Origin: Pseudoalteromonas distincta
GTDB lineage: Bacteria; Pseudomonadota; Gammaproteobacteria; Enterobacterales; Alteromonadaceae
NCBI RefSeq assembly: GCF_000814675.1
Contig: NZ_JWIG01000001.1
Span: 198,471-262,470 of the forward strand
Length of the DNA: 64,000 bases
Direction of reading: 5' to 3'
A program made the position numbers and the translations under genes. Of this stretch, positions 47,687-59,200 are shown piece by piece (positions within the stretch are counted from its first letter, which is position 1; each line of letters starts with the position of its first letter). The notes beneath the pieces are model-generated. The model searched no databases. It was not told the origin of the DNA and was given only the letters and a program-made list of their open reading frames with translations.

Positions 47687-47826
47687 TCAAATCTCCTAAA
47701 GAAAACAAATAATACGGAACGATAATTGCTTTCTATTTATAAAGCTACATAACATCGCGGGTGCGTCTACTTTTTGACGCAAAATATTTATACCCTGTTT
47801 GAAACCATAAGCATAGTCGAAACATT

Positions 47827-48534
47827 ATGAGTTTGTTAAAAAAAATCAGAAGATACAGTGTTTTTTATTTTGTTACTAGCTTGTGCTTTGTATTCCCTTT
47901 GCAAGCTAAAGTGTTTAGTAAAGATTTATTACAAGACATGGCCGTTGCTTACATAGCTAAGCAAATTGGTACATTACAAAATACTAATACTCAATTAAGT
48001 GCTCTGCCTTTAGACAGTCGCATTCCTGATCGTGTCTGTAATACAGAGCTTGAATTATCAACATCCGATGAGCCACCATTTAACCGCCAAGTAACCTTAC
48101 AAGCCAAGTGCAATGATGCTCAAACGTGGGCTCAATACGTTCATGTTAGAGTTGTTGAAATGGCCCCAGTTGTTGTTGCTACTGCTAATTTAACCCGCGG
48201 TGAAGTAATAACTAAATCGCATTTAAGTATTGAAATGAAACCAACTCACTTTGTACGAATACAGTACTTAGATGATCCCACAATGCTAATAGGTAGTAGA
48301 AGTAAACGAAATATTAGAAGTGGTATGCCAGTATTACTAAACCAAATTTGCATGGTGTGTAAAGGTGACTCTGTTAATATTTACGCAAACCTGAGGGGTC
48401 TTAGAATTAAAACCACAGGTATTGCTTTAGAAGACGGTACTTTGGGCGAACAGATACAAATAAAAAACAAAAAATCAGGTAAAGTTTTAAATGCGCGAGT
48501 AGATGGTGTAGAGTCTGTTCAGGTGAATATTTAA
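47827..48534 (+). CDS. flgA: Flagellar P-ring assembly chaperone FlgA
   Basis: FlgA is a periplasmic chaperone for P-ring assembly. The 235-residue precursor has a signal peptide (hydrophobic VFYFVTSLCFVFPLQA) and a C-terminal SAF domain: VVVATANLTRGEVITKSHL, IGSRSKRNIRSGMPVLLNQI, then VNIYANLRGLRIKTTGIALE. It is divergent from cheV; the 140-bp gap between them (47687-47826) has no promoter I can call with confidence. Confidence 0.93.
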   Translation: MSLLKKIRRYSVFYFVTSLCFVFPLQAKVFSKDLLQDMAVAYIAKQIGTLQNTNTQLSALPLDSRIPDRVCNTELELSTSDEPPFNRQVTLQAKCNDAQTWAQYVHVRVVEMAPVVVATANLTRGEVITKSHLSIEMKPTHFVRIQYLDDPTMLIGSRSKRNIRSGMPVLLNQICMVCKGDSVNIYANLRGLRIKTTGIALEDGTLGEQIQIKNKKSGKVLNARVDGVESVQVNI

Positions 48535-48547
48535 TTTAGATTTATAC

Positions 48548-48574
48548 TAAAGTATCCTACGTATATGCCGATAA
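48548..48574 (+). promoter_or_regulatory. Sigma-28 promoter for flgM-flgN
   Basis: TAAA at 48548-48551, 15 bases, GCCGATAA at 48567-48574: an exact match to the FliA consensus. It lies in the 76-bp gap between flgA and flgM, giving a leader of about 30 bp. FliA would thus drive synthesis of its own inhibitor FlgM. Confidence 0.88.
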
Positions 48575-48610
48575 CATGGCATAAGTTGGGTAATATACGG
48601 GTTTATTATT

Positions 48611-48931
48611 ATGGTTAATCAAGTTAATGGCAGTAATCAACAAGCTAATGCGTTAACAAATGCAAAGCAGCAACAAGTTGATTTAAAAAAAGATAACGCA
48701 AATACACAAGCTGCTCAGGCCCCTTCGCCTAAAGCTGCAAGTGATTCTGTAAGTTTAACGCCGCAAGCGCAGCAATTAAAAACGCTTCAAGATAAAGCAC
48801 AGCAATCGCCTGGCTTTGACAGCGATAAAGTTGCTGAGCTAAAAAAAGCAATAACTGAAGGTAAATACCAAGTGGACAGTGAAAAGCTTGCTAAAAACTT
48901 AGCTGATTTTGAGTTTAACGTGTATGGCTGA
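48611..48931 (+). CDS. flgM: Anti-sigma-28 factor FlgM
   Basis: FlgM binds FliA until it is exported through the finished hook. The 106-residue protein is polar and low-complexity in its first half (rich in Gln, Ala, Asn), with the FlgM core ASDSVSLTPQAQQLKTLQ and DSDKVAELKKAITEGKYQVD, then SEKLAKNLADFE. The last bases overlap the start of flgN. Confidence 0.95.
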   Translation: MVNQVNGSNQQANALTNAKQQQVDLKKDNANTQAAQAPSPKAASDSVSLTPQAQQLKTLQDKAQQSPGFDSDKVAELKKAITEGKYQVDSEKLAKNLADFEFNVYG

Positions 48932-49355
48932 TCATAATAGTTTAATTAGCGTAAAGCTAAACCAACAAGTAAGTTGTTTAGACTCTTTACACACGCTATT
49001 AAACGATGAGCTTACTGCTATTGCCTCACGACGTGGTGCTGGTTTAAAAGAAATTGCCCAACAAAAAATGTCTTTTTTAACTAAGCTAAGCACTCTAGAT
49101 AAAGAGCTAAGTAAGCTCATTGCCAGTAACGATACACAAAGCCCTGAAATATCTGAGCTAATTAGCCAAGTTAAAACTCAACTTGCACAATGCCAAAAAC
49201 AAAATAATGTTAATGCTCATGCTGCCCGTCAAGCGCAACTTAGTGTTAAACAATTAAAAGAGATATTAATTGGCGCACCAACGTCAATGACCTACGACCA
49301 AGCCGGTAAATCTGTAAATACCGAGAGTAAATTGGTTCGTAATTTAAAAGCGTAA
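48924..49355 (+). CDS. flgN: Flagellar export chaperone FlgN
   Basis: FlgN is the chaperone for FlgK and FlgL. The helical 143-residue protein has LNQQVSCLDSLHTLLNDEL at the N-terminus and KEIAQQKMSFLTKLSTLD in the second helix, typical of FlgN. An upstream TTG at 48909 keeps the frame open, but the ATG at 48924 overlaps the flgM stop by 8 bp and gives the family-like start MADHNSL, so I chose it; translation is probably coupled. Confidence 0.9.
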   Translation: MADHNSLISVKLNQQVSCLDSLHTLLNDELTAIASRRGAGLKEIAQQKMSFLTKLSTLDKELSKLIASNDTQSPEISELISQVKTQLAQCQKQNNVNAHAARQAQLSVKQLKEILIGAPTSMTYDQAGKSVNTESKLVRNLKA

Positions 49356-49367
49356 GCCCAAAATTTT

Positions 49368-49413
49368 ACATTAAAAAAGCCTTATTGATAAATCAATAAG
49401 GCTTTTTTAATGT
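49368..49413 (+). terminator. Strong terminator after flgMN, a perfect 46-bp palindrome
   Basis: ACATTAAAAAAGCCTTATTG and its exact inverse form a 22-bp stem with a two-base loop (49368-49389 and 49392-49413), ending in TTTTTT then AATGT. The same structure works on both strands. The IS3 remnant begins three bases later. Confidence 0.93.
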
Positions 49414-49416
49414 CCT

Positions 49417-49475
49417 TGTCTCGTCCTGAAATGTGTTTACACATTTAGGATTTATTATGACCAAGTCAAATAATA
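49417..49475 (+). repeat. 59-bp direct repeat, copy 1 (IS3 left end)
   Basis: It is identical to 50159-50217 over all 59 positions and contains the inner palindrome AAATGTGTTTACACATTT, which would be the element's terminal region, and the start of orfA. Confidence 0.92.
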
Positions 49476-49855
49476 CACCGCTCAAACGAACACAACGAGA
49501 TTATTCATTAGGCTTTAAATTACAAGTTGTTCACGCTGTAGAAAAAGGCGATATGACTTATAAACAAGCCCAAAAAATTTATGGCATACAAGGTCGTTCT
49601 ACCGTGCTTACTTGGTTAAGAAAACACGGTAAGATGGATTGGACTCAATCACCTAAGATAACTATGCCTACATCACCTAAAGCCAAAGAAAGTCCCGCTC
49701 AAAAAATCAAACGCCTCGAACGAGAGCTTGAAGATGAGCATTTACGTAACCTGTTACTCAATGAAGTGGTTAATATTCTTGACGCTGAGCATGGGACAAG
49801 CCTTCGAAAAAAGTATATTGCCAAGGAGCAAGAAGCCTTCAAAAGCAAAAAATAG
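49457..49855 (+). CDS. IS3-family OrfA (transposase N-terminal protein)
   Basis: OrfA is the DNA-binding part of the IS3-type transposase. The 132-residue protein has a helix-turn-helix (YSLGFKLQVVHAVEKGDMTY, then YGIQGRSTVLTWLRKHG) and a leucine-zipper-like segment (KIKRLERELEDEHLRNLLLN) before the end. It ends at AAAAAATAG; the run of six A at 49847-49852 is a normal -1 frameshift site leading into orfB. OrfA is complete, but without an intact OrfB the element cannot move itself. Confidence 0.88.
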   Translation: MTKSNNTPLKRTQRDYSLGFKLQVVHAVEKGDMTYKQAQKIYGIQGRSTVLTWLRKHGKMDWTQSPKITMPTSPKAKESPAQKIKRLERELEDEHLRNLLLNEVVNILDAEHGTSLRKKYIAKEQEAFKSKK

Positions 49856-50190
49856 TTAGCTTAGAACGTGCTTGCAAGCTGCTTGGTATAACGAGACAAG
49901 CGATATATCAACGAGAGAGCAGAGCTAAATTGCGTGCGATTGAACTCGCACCCGTTAAAGCGATGGTATTGGAAATACGACGCTTTATGCCGCGTTTAGG
50001 TCGAGACGCTTTCTTTAGTTACCTGAAAAATGAACATTTATTGGTTAAGCCTAAGCGTAGTTATACAAAAACTACGTTTAGTAAACATTGGATGAAAAAG
50101 CATCCTAACTTACTTAAAGATAGGCAGCCATCGAAGCCAGAAGAGGTATTTGTAAGTGTGTCTCGTCCTGAAATGTGTTTACACATTTAG
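49849..50190 (+). pseudogene. IS3-family OrfB, truncated
   Basis: In the -1 frame after the A6 run, the frame reads VSLERACKLLGITRQAIYQR and continues IRRFMPRLGRDAFFSYL, the N-terminal part of an IS3 OrfB. It runs into the second left-end copy at 50159 and stops at 50190, so the DDE integrase core is absent. Confidence 0.85.
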
Positions 50191-50217
50191 GATTTATTAT
50201 GACCAAGTCAAATAATA
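50159..50217 (+). repeat. 59-bp direct repeat, copy 2 (IS3 left end)
   Basis: It is identical to 49417-49475. It interrupts orfB and is itself cut after six codons of orfA. Confidence 0.92.
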
Positions 50218-50236
50218 TCAATTTGCTTAATAATGT

Positions 50237-50267
50237 AAGCCCCCTTAAAAAATAATTAAGAGGGCTT
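50237..50267 (-). terminator. Hairpin after the giant adhesin gene
   Basis: AAGCCCCCTTAA at 50237-50248 and TTAAGAGGGCTT at 50256-50267 form a 12-bp stem with one wobble, ten bases after the adhesin stop. The T run on the minus strand lies in the loop, and the exit is ACATT, so strength is uncertain. Confidence 0.6.
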
Positions 50268-50275
50268 TATTGATA

Positions 50276-53200
50276 TTAAATATCCGTTTGATTATTACTA
50301 CTTTCAATTAAGTATTTAATCATCTCTTCCGATTGATTTTGTACATCAACCGCAGGTGCTGCTGCATCAATGCTTCCCCCACTTTGAGCTGGAGTATAAG
50401 CAATTGCAGAGCCTTCATCCTCAACCAGTGTATTTAGCGCTATAAGCTGCTCTGCATCTTCGTTAATGATTACGTCATTAATGTTAAGTGGCTCCGCCGA
50501 ACTCACTTGCACCGTTTGCTCAGGTGTTGATAGACCACTCAAGTTACCTAAATCAATCGTTTCAGTGCTTAATACGTTGTTGCTTGAAACTTCATTAGGG
50601 GTTGTATCGCCTAAAGCCGACTCTTCGCTAAATGGTTCTGCAATACTATCCCATAAACCGAATGTACTTTCAGCTGTACTCAAATTATTTTCATCTGAAA
50701 CTAACTCGGAGTTATATCCTTGGTCAATAACATTGTTGTATAAATCTTTAACTAAGTAGTTACCGGCTTCATCAATGGTGATAAAACGATAGTCGCTCCA
50801 AGAACCTAAATCGAGTACAGACAATAAGTAACTCCACTCACCATTAGCATTCGATTGAACCTCTGTAGAACTTTCTAATACATTAAGGTTAATATTTAGC
50901 ACATCAAGACCAAGCAAGTTATTCCCCACTACGTATACACTACTACCCTCTTCTACGGTACCAAAAGCCGTCAGACCTAAGCCTAGCAATCCAGAATAGT
51001 AGTAAACCTGAAAACTTATTGGCGTAGTATCAACAACCAATCCAGATAAACCACCACTTGAAGTAACATTTCCAGATTCATCGGTAGCGGTCGCGGTTAC
51101 AGTATATACGCCATCAAGTAAGTCTGTATCCGGTGATACGCTCCATACACCCGACTCACTAGCGGACACTCCCTTGGTAACGACATTACCGCTTTCATCG
51201 ATAAAGCTTACAATGATATCTTCATTAGCTCCTGCAATCCCTGTAATCTTAGGCGTGCTATCCCCCGTTAATTCTAAACCAGAATTAACTATGATGCCTG
51301 AATCAACTATGCTACTTATTGATAGCTCGCCGCTATTACCAGCGTTATCAACTACGCTTACATCAACACTGTAGTTCCCTTCATTAAGAGGTTGTGAGGC
51401 TGTAACGCTCCACGATCCGTCTTGGTTAACTGTTGTTGAAACATTATGTGTTTCACCTAGTGCGTCAGTAAACATCACCATAACAGCAGCTCCCGCAAAA
51501 CTACCGGTTACCGAGCCTGTGATAGTAGGTGTGGTATCTTGACCAACTGCGATAGCATCTATAAGTACAATAGGTGCTGTGTAATCAGTGCTTGAAACCA
51601 TTGTATCGCTTGATGAGTTTCCTGCAGTATCACTCACTGTCGCAGTAGCGCTAAAACGGCCTTCACTAAGCGGCGTAACAGCTATTACTGACCATGTTCC
51701 GTTAGCTCTAACTTGAGCAGTTAAAGTTTGTGAATCATTGCTTGCATCAGTAAGTACAACGCTTATGGTTGTGCCTGCAGCGGCATCACTTGTACCTGTA
51801 ATCTCAGGTAGTAGGCTATTAGTTACTGATAACTGGTCAACTTTAATTGTTGGTGCTGTAAAATCAATTAATCCAACAAGACTTGTAGAGCTTGAAAGCC
51901 CTAAGTTCTCAACTGTAGCGCTTACAGTAAAGGCACCTTCAGCTAATGGCGTTGTAGGTATTAGAGTCCATTCACCTGCAATGGCTGTGGTGTTATATGT
52001 CGTTGCTGTACCGCTACTATCGGTGATAACTACTTGTACGTCACCGGCTAATACATCGGTGGTACCTGTGATAGTTGGTGTTGTATCGCTTGTATCTACA
52101 ATTTGATTAATTAACAAACCAGGTAAGGTTGTACTAATAGTGCCTGTTTGTGTTGCCTTTGCCTCATTCCCGGCATTATCTATGCTAATAGCCTCAACGG
52201 TAATTTCTCCTTCAGGTAATAAAGGAGCAATGACAGACCAAGTACCATCTCCCAGAACAGTAGCAATAACTGTTTGTACTGCGCCTGATGAGTCAGTGAT
52301 ATTCACAGTAATTGAACTACCTGCGTCTTCATCACTATTACCTGAAATGGTAGGTGTTAGTGTATTAAGTACACCAATTACCTCAACTCCTAGCTCTGGA
52401 GGTAAAGTGTCTATGGTTACTAGCTCAGTGACCGACTCGCCTAAATTGCCTGCAGCATCAGTAATACTCGCATACACACCATATACACCATCTAATAAGC
52501 TAGTAGTTTCTAAAGACCACTTGCCATCGCTACCAATTAAGGTATTAAATACCGTTTTTTCACCATTACTACCAATAACAGTTACATCAATGTCTGTACC
52601 TTCAGGCTCTTCAGAACTACCTGAAATAGTTAATATATCGGTATTGCTAATAGCCAATGGCAAAATACTTACCACTGGCACTAGTGAATCAACTACGAAC
52701 TCGAGAGTATCAGTTACTACGTTTCCTGCATCATCGGTAATACTCACATTAGCAACGTGTTGCCCTTCAGATAATGCATCAACTTCAAGTGAAAATAACC
52801 CAGCTGCATTAACCGTAGTTGTTAGCACTGAGCCACCATCAAGTTGTATTTCAACTACACCGTTAATTAAATCACTGGTACCTTGAATAATCGGAGTGGA
52901 GTCTGATGTTGTGCCAATAACACCTAAGATTAGTGTTGGCGATATTGTATCCACCACATCCGTAAGTAGCTGCGTCGTAGTAATGCCTACTTCACTTAAC
53001 ACATTAACAGTGACTTTAAACACTCCTTCAGCCAATGATTGAGGAACTTGTACAGCCCATGAATTATCTGCCTGCACTATGGCAACCAAATCTTGTGCTA
53101 TGTTATCGCTATCTACCACTCTAACTAGCACTTCAGTGCCTGGTGCTTGGTCGGTCGTACCGCTAATTATTGGCAAATCTCCATCACCAGTTACAAAGTC

Positions 53201-56200
53201 AACAACTGCGGTAAGTAATGGCGTTGAGGCATCTACATCTGCAGTCGTTATAGTAGTGGTGTTACCCGCTTCATCGGTTGCAGTGGCTTCAACAACGGAT
53301 AGGCCAATAATATTAACTGCCAGGCCTAATAACACCCAATCGCCATTGGCATCGGTGGTTACATCGTATGTTAAGTTAGCCAAATCACCTGCTAATTCTA
53401 AATTAACAGTGACTGTTTTACCTTCACCTAAATCAGAGGTGCCAGATAAAGATACAAGCTGCCCCAACAAGAACGAAGGCACAATAGTAAGCTCTGGCCC
53501 TACTGTATCTACTTCGCCACCCGTTTTACTATCAACAGAGGTATTTCCTGCGCTATCAGTAATCGTTGCCGTAACACTGTAAACACCTTCTGCTAATTCG
53601 TTGTCTGCAGCGGCTTGCCAGTCTCCATTAGCATCCGTTTGCACGGTAATTTGATGAGAAACTCCAGCAGAATCAGTAAAGGTAACAATAACGTTTGTAT
53701 TTGCCTCGTTAGACGTACCTGTAATCAATGGAGTGCTATCTTGAGTTAGTATTAATGAACTTTGATCAATACTAATTTCGGGAGCAATTGTATCAATGGT
53801 TGCTGTATTTGTTGCGCCCCCGGTATTACCCGCGCTGTCAGTAACAAATACTTCAACTGAATAATCTCCTTGTGATAGAGAGCTAGTTGCCTCTACAGAC
53901 CATACACCACCCGTTTGAACTGTTGTATTTACAGTATGCTTATTCCCGAGTGCATCGGTAAATATCACAGCAACTGCATTACCTACCATGGCACCTGTCA
54001 CGCTCCCTGAAATACTTGGAGTTAGATCGGTACTTCCAACAATATCGTTAATAGTCACAACAGGTGCTGTTATATCAACTTCCCCTGTAATACTTGTGTT
54101 TACAGGATTACCTGCAGTATCTGTTGTTGAAGCTAAAACCGTGTAAGTGCCCTCGCTCAACTCTGTACTTGCAGCGACTGACCATGTGCCATTTGCACCA
54201 ACAGTAGCATTAACCGTTTGCTCGACACCTAAGCTATCTGTAATTAAAATAGCGACTATGGCGCCTTGTGGAGCTGTAGTTGTGCCTGAAATTGTTGGCG
54301 TTGTATCATTTGAAATTGTAAGCGGTGTAATATTAAGGGCTGGTGGAGTTAAATCGATAACACCGCTACCTGTTGTATTACTCGTTAAGCCTCCTTCAGT
54401 TACACTTGCCGAAACAGTAAATTCACCTTCAGGTAGAATATCTGTCGCATCAACACTCCAGATCCCACCTACCACAGTTGTAGTTACAGTATGTGAAACG
54501 TTATTAACGTCAGTTATGACAACCGTGATTTCTGTATTATCTGCCGCACTACTTGTACCTGATATTGCTGGTGTTTGATCGTTTGTATCAACAATTGTAT
54601 TAATATTAATTGTAGGCGCATTGGTATTTAACATTGCGGTACTATTTGCAACTGATTCATTCCCTGCGGCATCAGTAACACTTGCAGAAACTGTAACTTC
54701 ACCATCAGTCAGTGCATCTGTAATATCTACAGTCCAAGCACCACCTGCACCAACAACAGTTGTGTAAGTCTCGGTACTATCTCCATCGGTCACAGTTACT
54801 GTAATACTCGTGTTTTCAGGTTCATTGGATGTGCCTGAAACAGTTGGCGTGCTGTCATTAATTGTACCTAATGCGTTTATAGTAATACTTGGTGCTTGAG
54901 TATCAATAAAGCTCGAGCCTGTATCCACTCCTTGATTGCCAGCATCATCGGTAATACTTACCTCTACATCATAATTACCATCAGGCAAACTTGGCGCTGT
55001 AACTTGCCAATCGCCGTTAGCATCAACTATTGCGGTTAAAGTATGTATATCACCGTTGCTATCTGTAATGACTATATCGACCACCGTATCCTGTGGTTCA
55101 GTTGAAGTACCATTTATAACTGGTGTCTCAGTGTTAAATACAGTTATGTCATTAAGTACAATAACAGGTACTTGGGTATCAATTGTTAAATCAATAGTCG
55201 TGCTGCTGGTATTATTAGCGTCATCGGTAATACTTACTTGCGCCGTATAATCACCATCAACAAGTGCTACGGGGACATCTACTTGCCAATTGCCATCAGT
55301 ACCCACTGTTGCTGTTAGTGTTTGACCACCAATAATAATGCTTACATCTGCACCTATCTCATTACTCGTACCTGAAATTGTAGGGGTTGTATCTATTGTC
55401 GCGTTAACTTCGTTCACAATTAATGTAGGAGCAACGCTATCTATTTCACCTTGAGCTTCCTGCGTTGTTAAATTACCAACACTGTCTCTAACCTCTGCAA
55501 CAACAGTGTATTGACCTTGCGCTAGCTCTGCAGGTACAGCAACAGACCAGTCGCCACCGGCTTGAACTGTCGCAGTAAACGCTTGGCTTTCTCCTTCATT
55601 ATCAGTCACGGTTATATTAATTACAGTGCCTTGCCCCATATCGGTGGTGCCGCTAATTACTGGCGTACTGTCATTAGATAAAGCATCAACACTAACGGTT
55701 AGTTCTGGCGCTACGTTATCAAAATCAAGTGTATTGATTGTTCTTACATTACCGGCGGCATCCGTTGCACTGGCAGTCACATAGGCAAGGTTTAGTAATG
55801 GTACTGTTATGTTTGCAAGCCCCCACGTACCATCAGGATTTGTTGTCGCTGTATAAGTTGCACCAACTAATCCCCCAACTAGGTACTCTGTAATAGTGAT
55901 TACAGAGCCTCCCGGTAAATCAGAATCCCCCGAAAGAGAAACTAAATTACCTAATAAAAACGATGGAATAATTTCAAGATCCGGAGCGGTTATATCCACT
56001 TCGCCAGTGTCTGTACCTGTGCCGGTGTTGCCCGCCGCATCAGTGATGCTGGCGCTGACGCTGTAATTACCTTCGGCTAAATCAGTCGTTGGTGCCGCAC
56101 TCCAGTTACCATTGGCATCGGTTTGTACATCAATGCTTTGAGTGGCATTTGCTGCATCTGTAAACGTCACCGTGATGGTGCTGTTAGGTGCATCACTAGT

Positions 56201-59200
56201 GCCTGTCACTGTAGGCGTGCTGTCGTTTGTTAATACTGGCGCATCTACACTCACACTTGGTGCTGTGGTATCAATGGTGCCGTTGCCGGTAATATCGGTG
56301 CTGTTTCCTGCCACATCGCTAATACTTGCTTCGATGCTATATGGTCCTTCTGCCAAGGCAGTCGGTACTTCTATAGAGAAGTTGCCATCGGCATCCACCG
56401 TGGTGGTGAACGTTTGTGTATTGCCTTGATCGTCCACCACGGTGAAGCTAATAACCGTGCCCTCAACGGCATCACTTGTGCCACTGAGTGTCGGAGTAAT
56501 ATCGTTGCTTGAGCCTGGGCTGGTAAGTACAAGTGTCGGTGCAGTGGTATCTATTTCACCAGTGCCTGTGGCGATGGTGTCGTTGCCTGCCACATCTTCA
56601 ACACTCGCGCTAATGGTGTATGCACCTTCTGCGAGTGCTATCGGTACAGGGGTTGACCACGTGCCATTGGCTAGTACGGTGGCGCTCATTGTTTGCGCTG
56701 CGCCGCTGCTGTCGGTGACAACAATGGTTACTTCACTGCCTTGCGGTGCATCGCTGGTACCTGCAATCGTTGGCGTGGTGTCGTTGCCTACACCGTTGTC
56801 GGTAATAACAAGGCTCGGACCAGTAAGGTCTATCTGACCTGTCTCGGTGGCGCTGCCGATATTACCTAGGCCATCGTCTACCTGTGCAGTGACAGTATAT
56901 TCGCCTTCGGCTAAATCAGTTGGTGCATCGACACTCCATACGCCACCCGTTACGGTTGTATCAACAGTCGTAATATTCCCTGCACTGTCTTCAAACGTTA
57001 AGCTAATGGTGGTGTTATCTGCCGCATCGCTTGTACCATTAATGGTTGGGGTGGTGTCGTTGGTGTCAACCAGTGCATTAATACTAATGCTTGGGGCCGT
57101 GGTGTTGAGTGTTGCGGTTTCACTTAATGTAGTGGTATTACCGGCGTTATCACTAACGCTTGCTTCGATAGTGAGTGGACCATCAGTTAACGCGTTCGGT
57201 ACATCTGCTGACCAACTGCCATCGGCTTGTACTGTCGCGGTGAACGTTTCTGTATTATCTGCATCCGTGACGTTAATCGTTATAACCGTGCCTGCTGGCG
57301 CGTTCGATGTCCCGCTAATTGTTGGGGTGCTGTTATTCGTGGCGCCGACTGTGTCTAACGTCAGTGTCGGCGCTAAGGTATCTAAGTTGCCTGTTTGTGT
57401 CGCACCGCCGGTGTTGCCTGCATCATCGGTGATACTGGCTTGCACGGTGTAGCTTCCATCTGGTAATTCAGGGCTGGTTGCTTGCCAATCACCGTTTGCA
57501 TCCACGGTGGCGGTGATGGGGTGTTCATCACCGTTACTGTCGGTAATAACAATGTTTACAACCGTGCCTTCAGGCTCCGTTGAGGTACCACTGACAACAG
57601 GGGTGCTGTCGTTGCCAAGGCCCAGTGCATCAACGGTGACGATTGGCGTAATAGTATCCACATTACCACTGCTGTTTGCGGTGCTCTCATTGCCTGCCGC
57701 ATCAGTAATACTCGCGCTTACAGTAAAGTCACCTTGTGCAAGGGCTGTTGACACTTCAATGTTCCAGTGGCCATCGCTGCCAACTAGGGCCTCAATGTTT
57801 TGCACAGCACCTGCGCTGTCGGTGATGGTGAGTGTAACAGTGCCACCAATTTCATTACTGGTGCCCTGCAGCTCGGGTGTTAAGTCGCTAACATCGCCTA
57901 CGTTTTGAATGGTGAGTATTGGCGCTTGTGTGTCGATGGTACTGGTATCACTCACGGTGGTTTCATTGCCGACACTGTCGCGTACACTCACTTCAATGGT
58001 GCTTTGACCTTCACTTAATGGTGTGGTTGGAGTGGCACTCCAATTACCATCCGCATCAACAAGGGCGGTGATGGTTTGTGGGTTGCCGTTGCTGTCGGTA
58101 ACGACTATCGTCACTTGTGCCCCTTCGCCTGCATCACTTGTACCGCTTATGATTGGCGTGTTGCTGTCGCTTTGTGCTGCAACATCAACCGTGAGTGTTG
58201 GCGGTGTATTATCAAAGTCATCTGAGCTAATTGTACGGGTATTACCTGCGGCATCGGTCGCTGTGGCGATCACTGAGCCAACATCAAGTAACGATACATC
58301 TAATCCGACTAATGACCAGTTGCCATCCGCATCTGTTGTAGTGGTATATGTTGCACCAATACCACCGCCTACCAGTTGCTCGGTAATAGTAATTTCACTG
58401 CCTGCTGGCAAGTCAGACGTACCACTTAAAGTAACCAATAAACCAAGTTCAAACGTTGGCGTAAAGGCAAGGGTTGGCGGAGTTACATCCACTTCGCCGC
58501 TGTCAGTGCCGGTGCCTGTGTTGCCTGCGGCATCGGTGATGCTGGCGCTGACATTGTAATTACCTTCGACTAAATCAGTCGTTGGTGTCGCACTCCAGTT
58601 ACCATTGGCATCGGTTTGTACATCAATGCTTTGAGTAGCATTTGCTGCATCTGTAAACGTCACCGTGATGGTGCTATTAGGTGCATCACTAGTCCCTGTT
58701 ACTGTGGGCGTGCTGTCGTTGGTGAGTACTGGCGCATCTACACTCACACTTGGTGCTGTGGTATCAATGGTGCCGTTGCCGGTAATATCGGTGCTGTTGC
58801 CTGCCGCATCGCTAATACTTGCTTCGATGCTGTATGGTCCATCAGCCAATGCAGTCGGTACTTCCACTGAGAAGTTGCCATCAGCATCAACCGTGGTCGT
58901 AAAGGTTTGTGTATTGCCTTGATCGTCCACAACCGCGAAGTTAATAACGGTGCCTTCAACGGCATCACTTGTGCCACTGAGTGTCGGGGTGATGTCATTA
59001 CTTGAACCTGGATTCGTTAGGATCAATGTCGGTGCGGTGGTGTCTATTTCACCTGCGCCTGTAGCGATGGTGTCGTTGCCTGCCACATCTTCAACACTCG
59101 CGCTAATGGTGTATGCACCTTCTGCGAGTGCTATCGGTACAGGGATTGACCACGTGCCATTGGCTAGTACGGTGGCGCTCATTGTTTGCGCTGCGCCGCT

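Larger units (their letters stand above)
49417..50217 (+). mobile_element. Truncated IS3-family element with duplicated left end
   Basis: A 59-bp left-end sequence (TGTCTCGTCCTGAAATGTG and on, including the first orfA codons) occurs identically at 49417-49475 and 50159-50217. Between them lie orfA and about 110 codons of orfB. The catalytic part of orfB and the right inverted repeat are missing. The second copy runs only to codon 6 of orfA before unrelated DNA. A nested insertion followed by deletion would explain this. The remnant separates the flagellar locus from the adhesin gene. Confidence 0.85.

Noticed and set aside
47687..47826. Sigma-54 or sigma-28 promoters in the cheV-flgA gap
   Set aside because: TAAA-like sequences occur but none has a GCCGATAA-like or TGC partner at the right distance.
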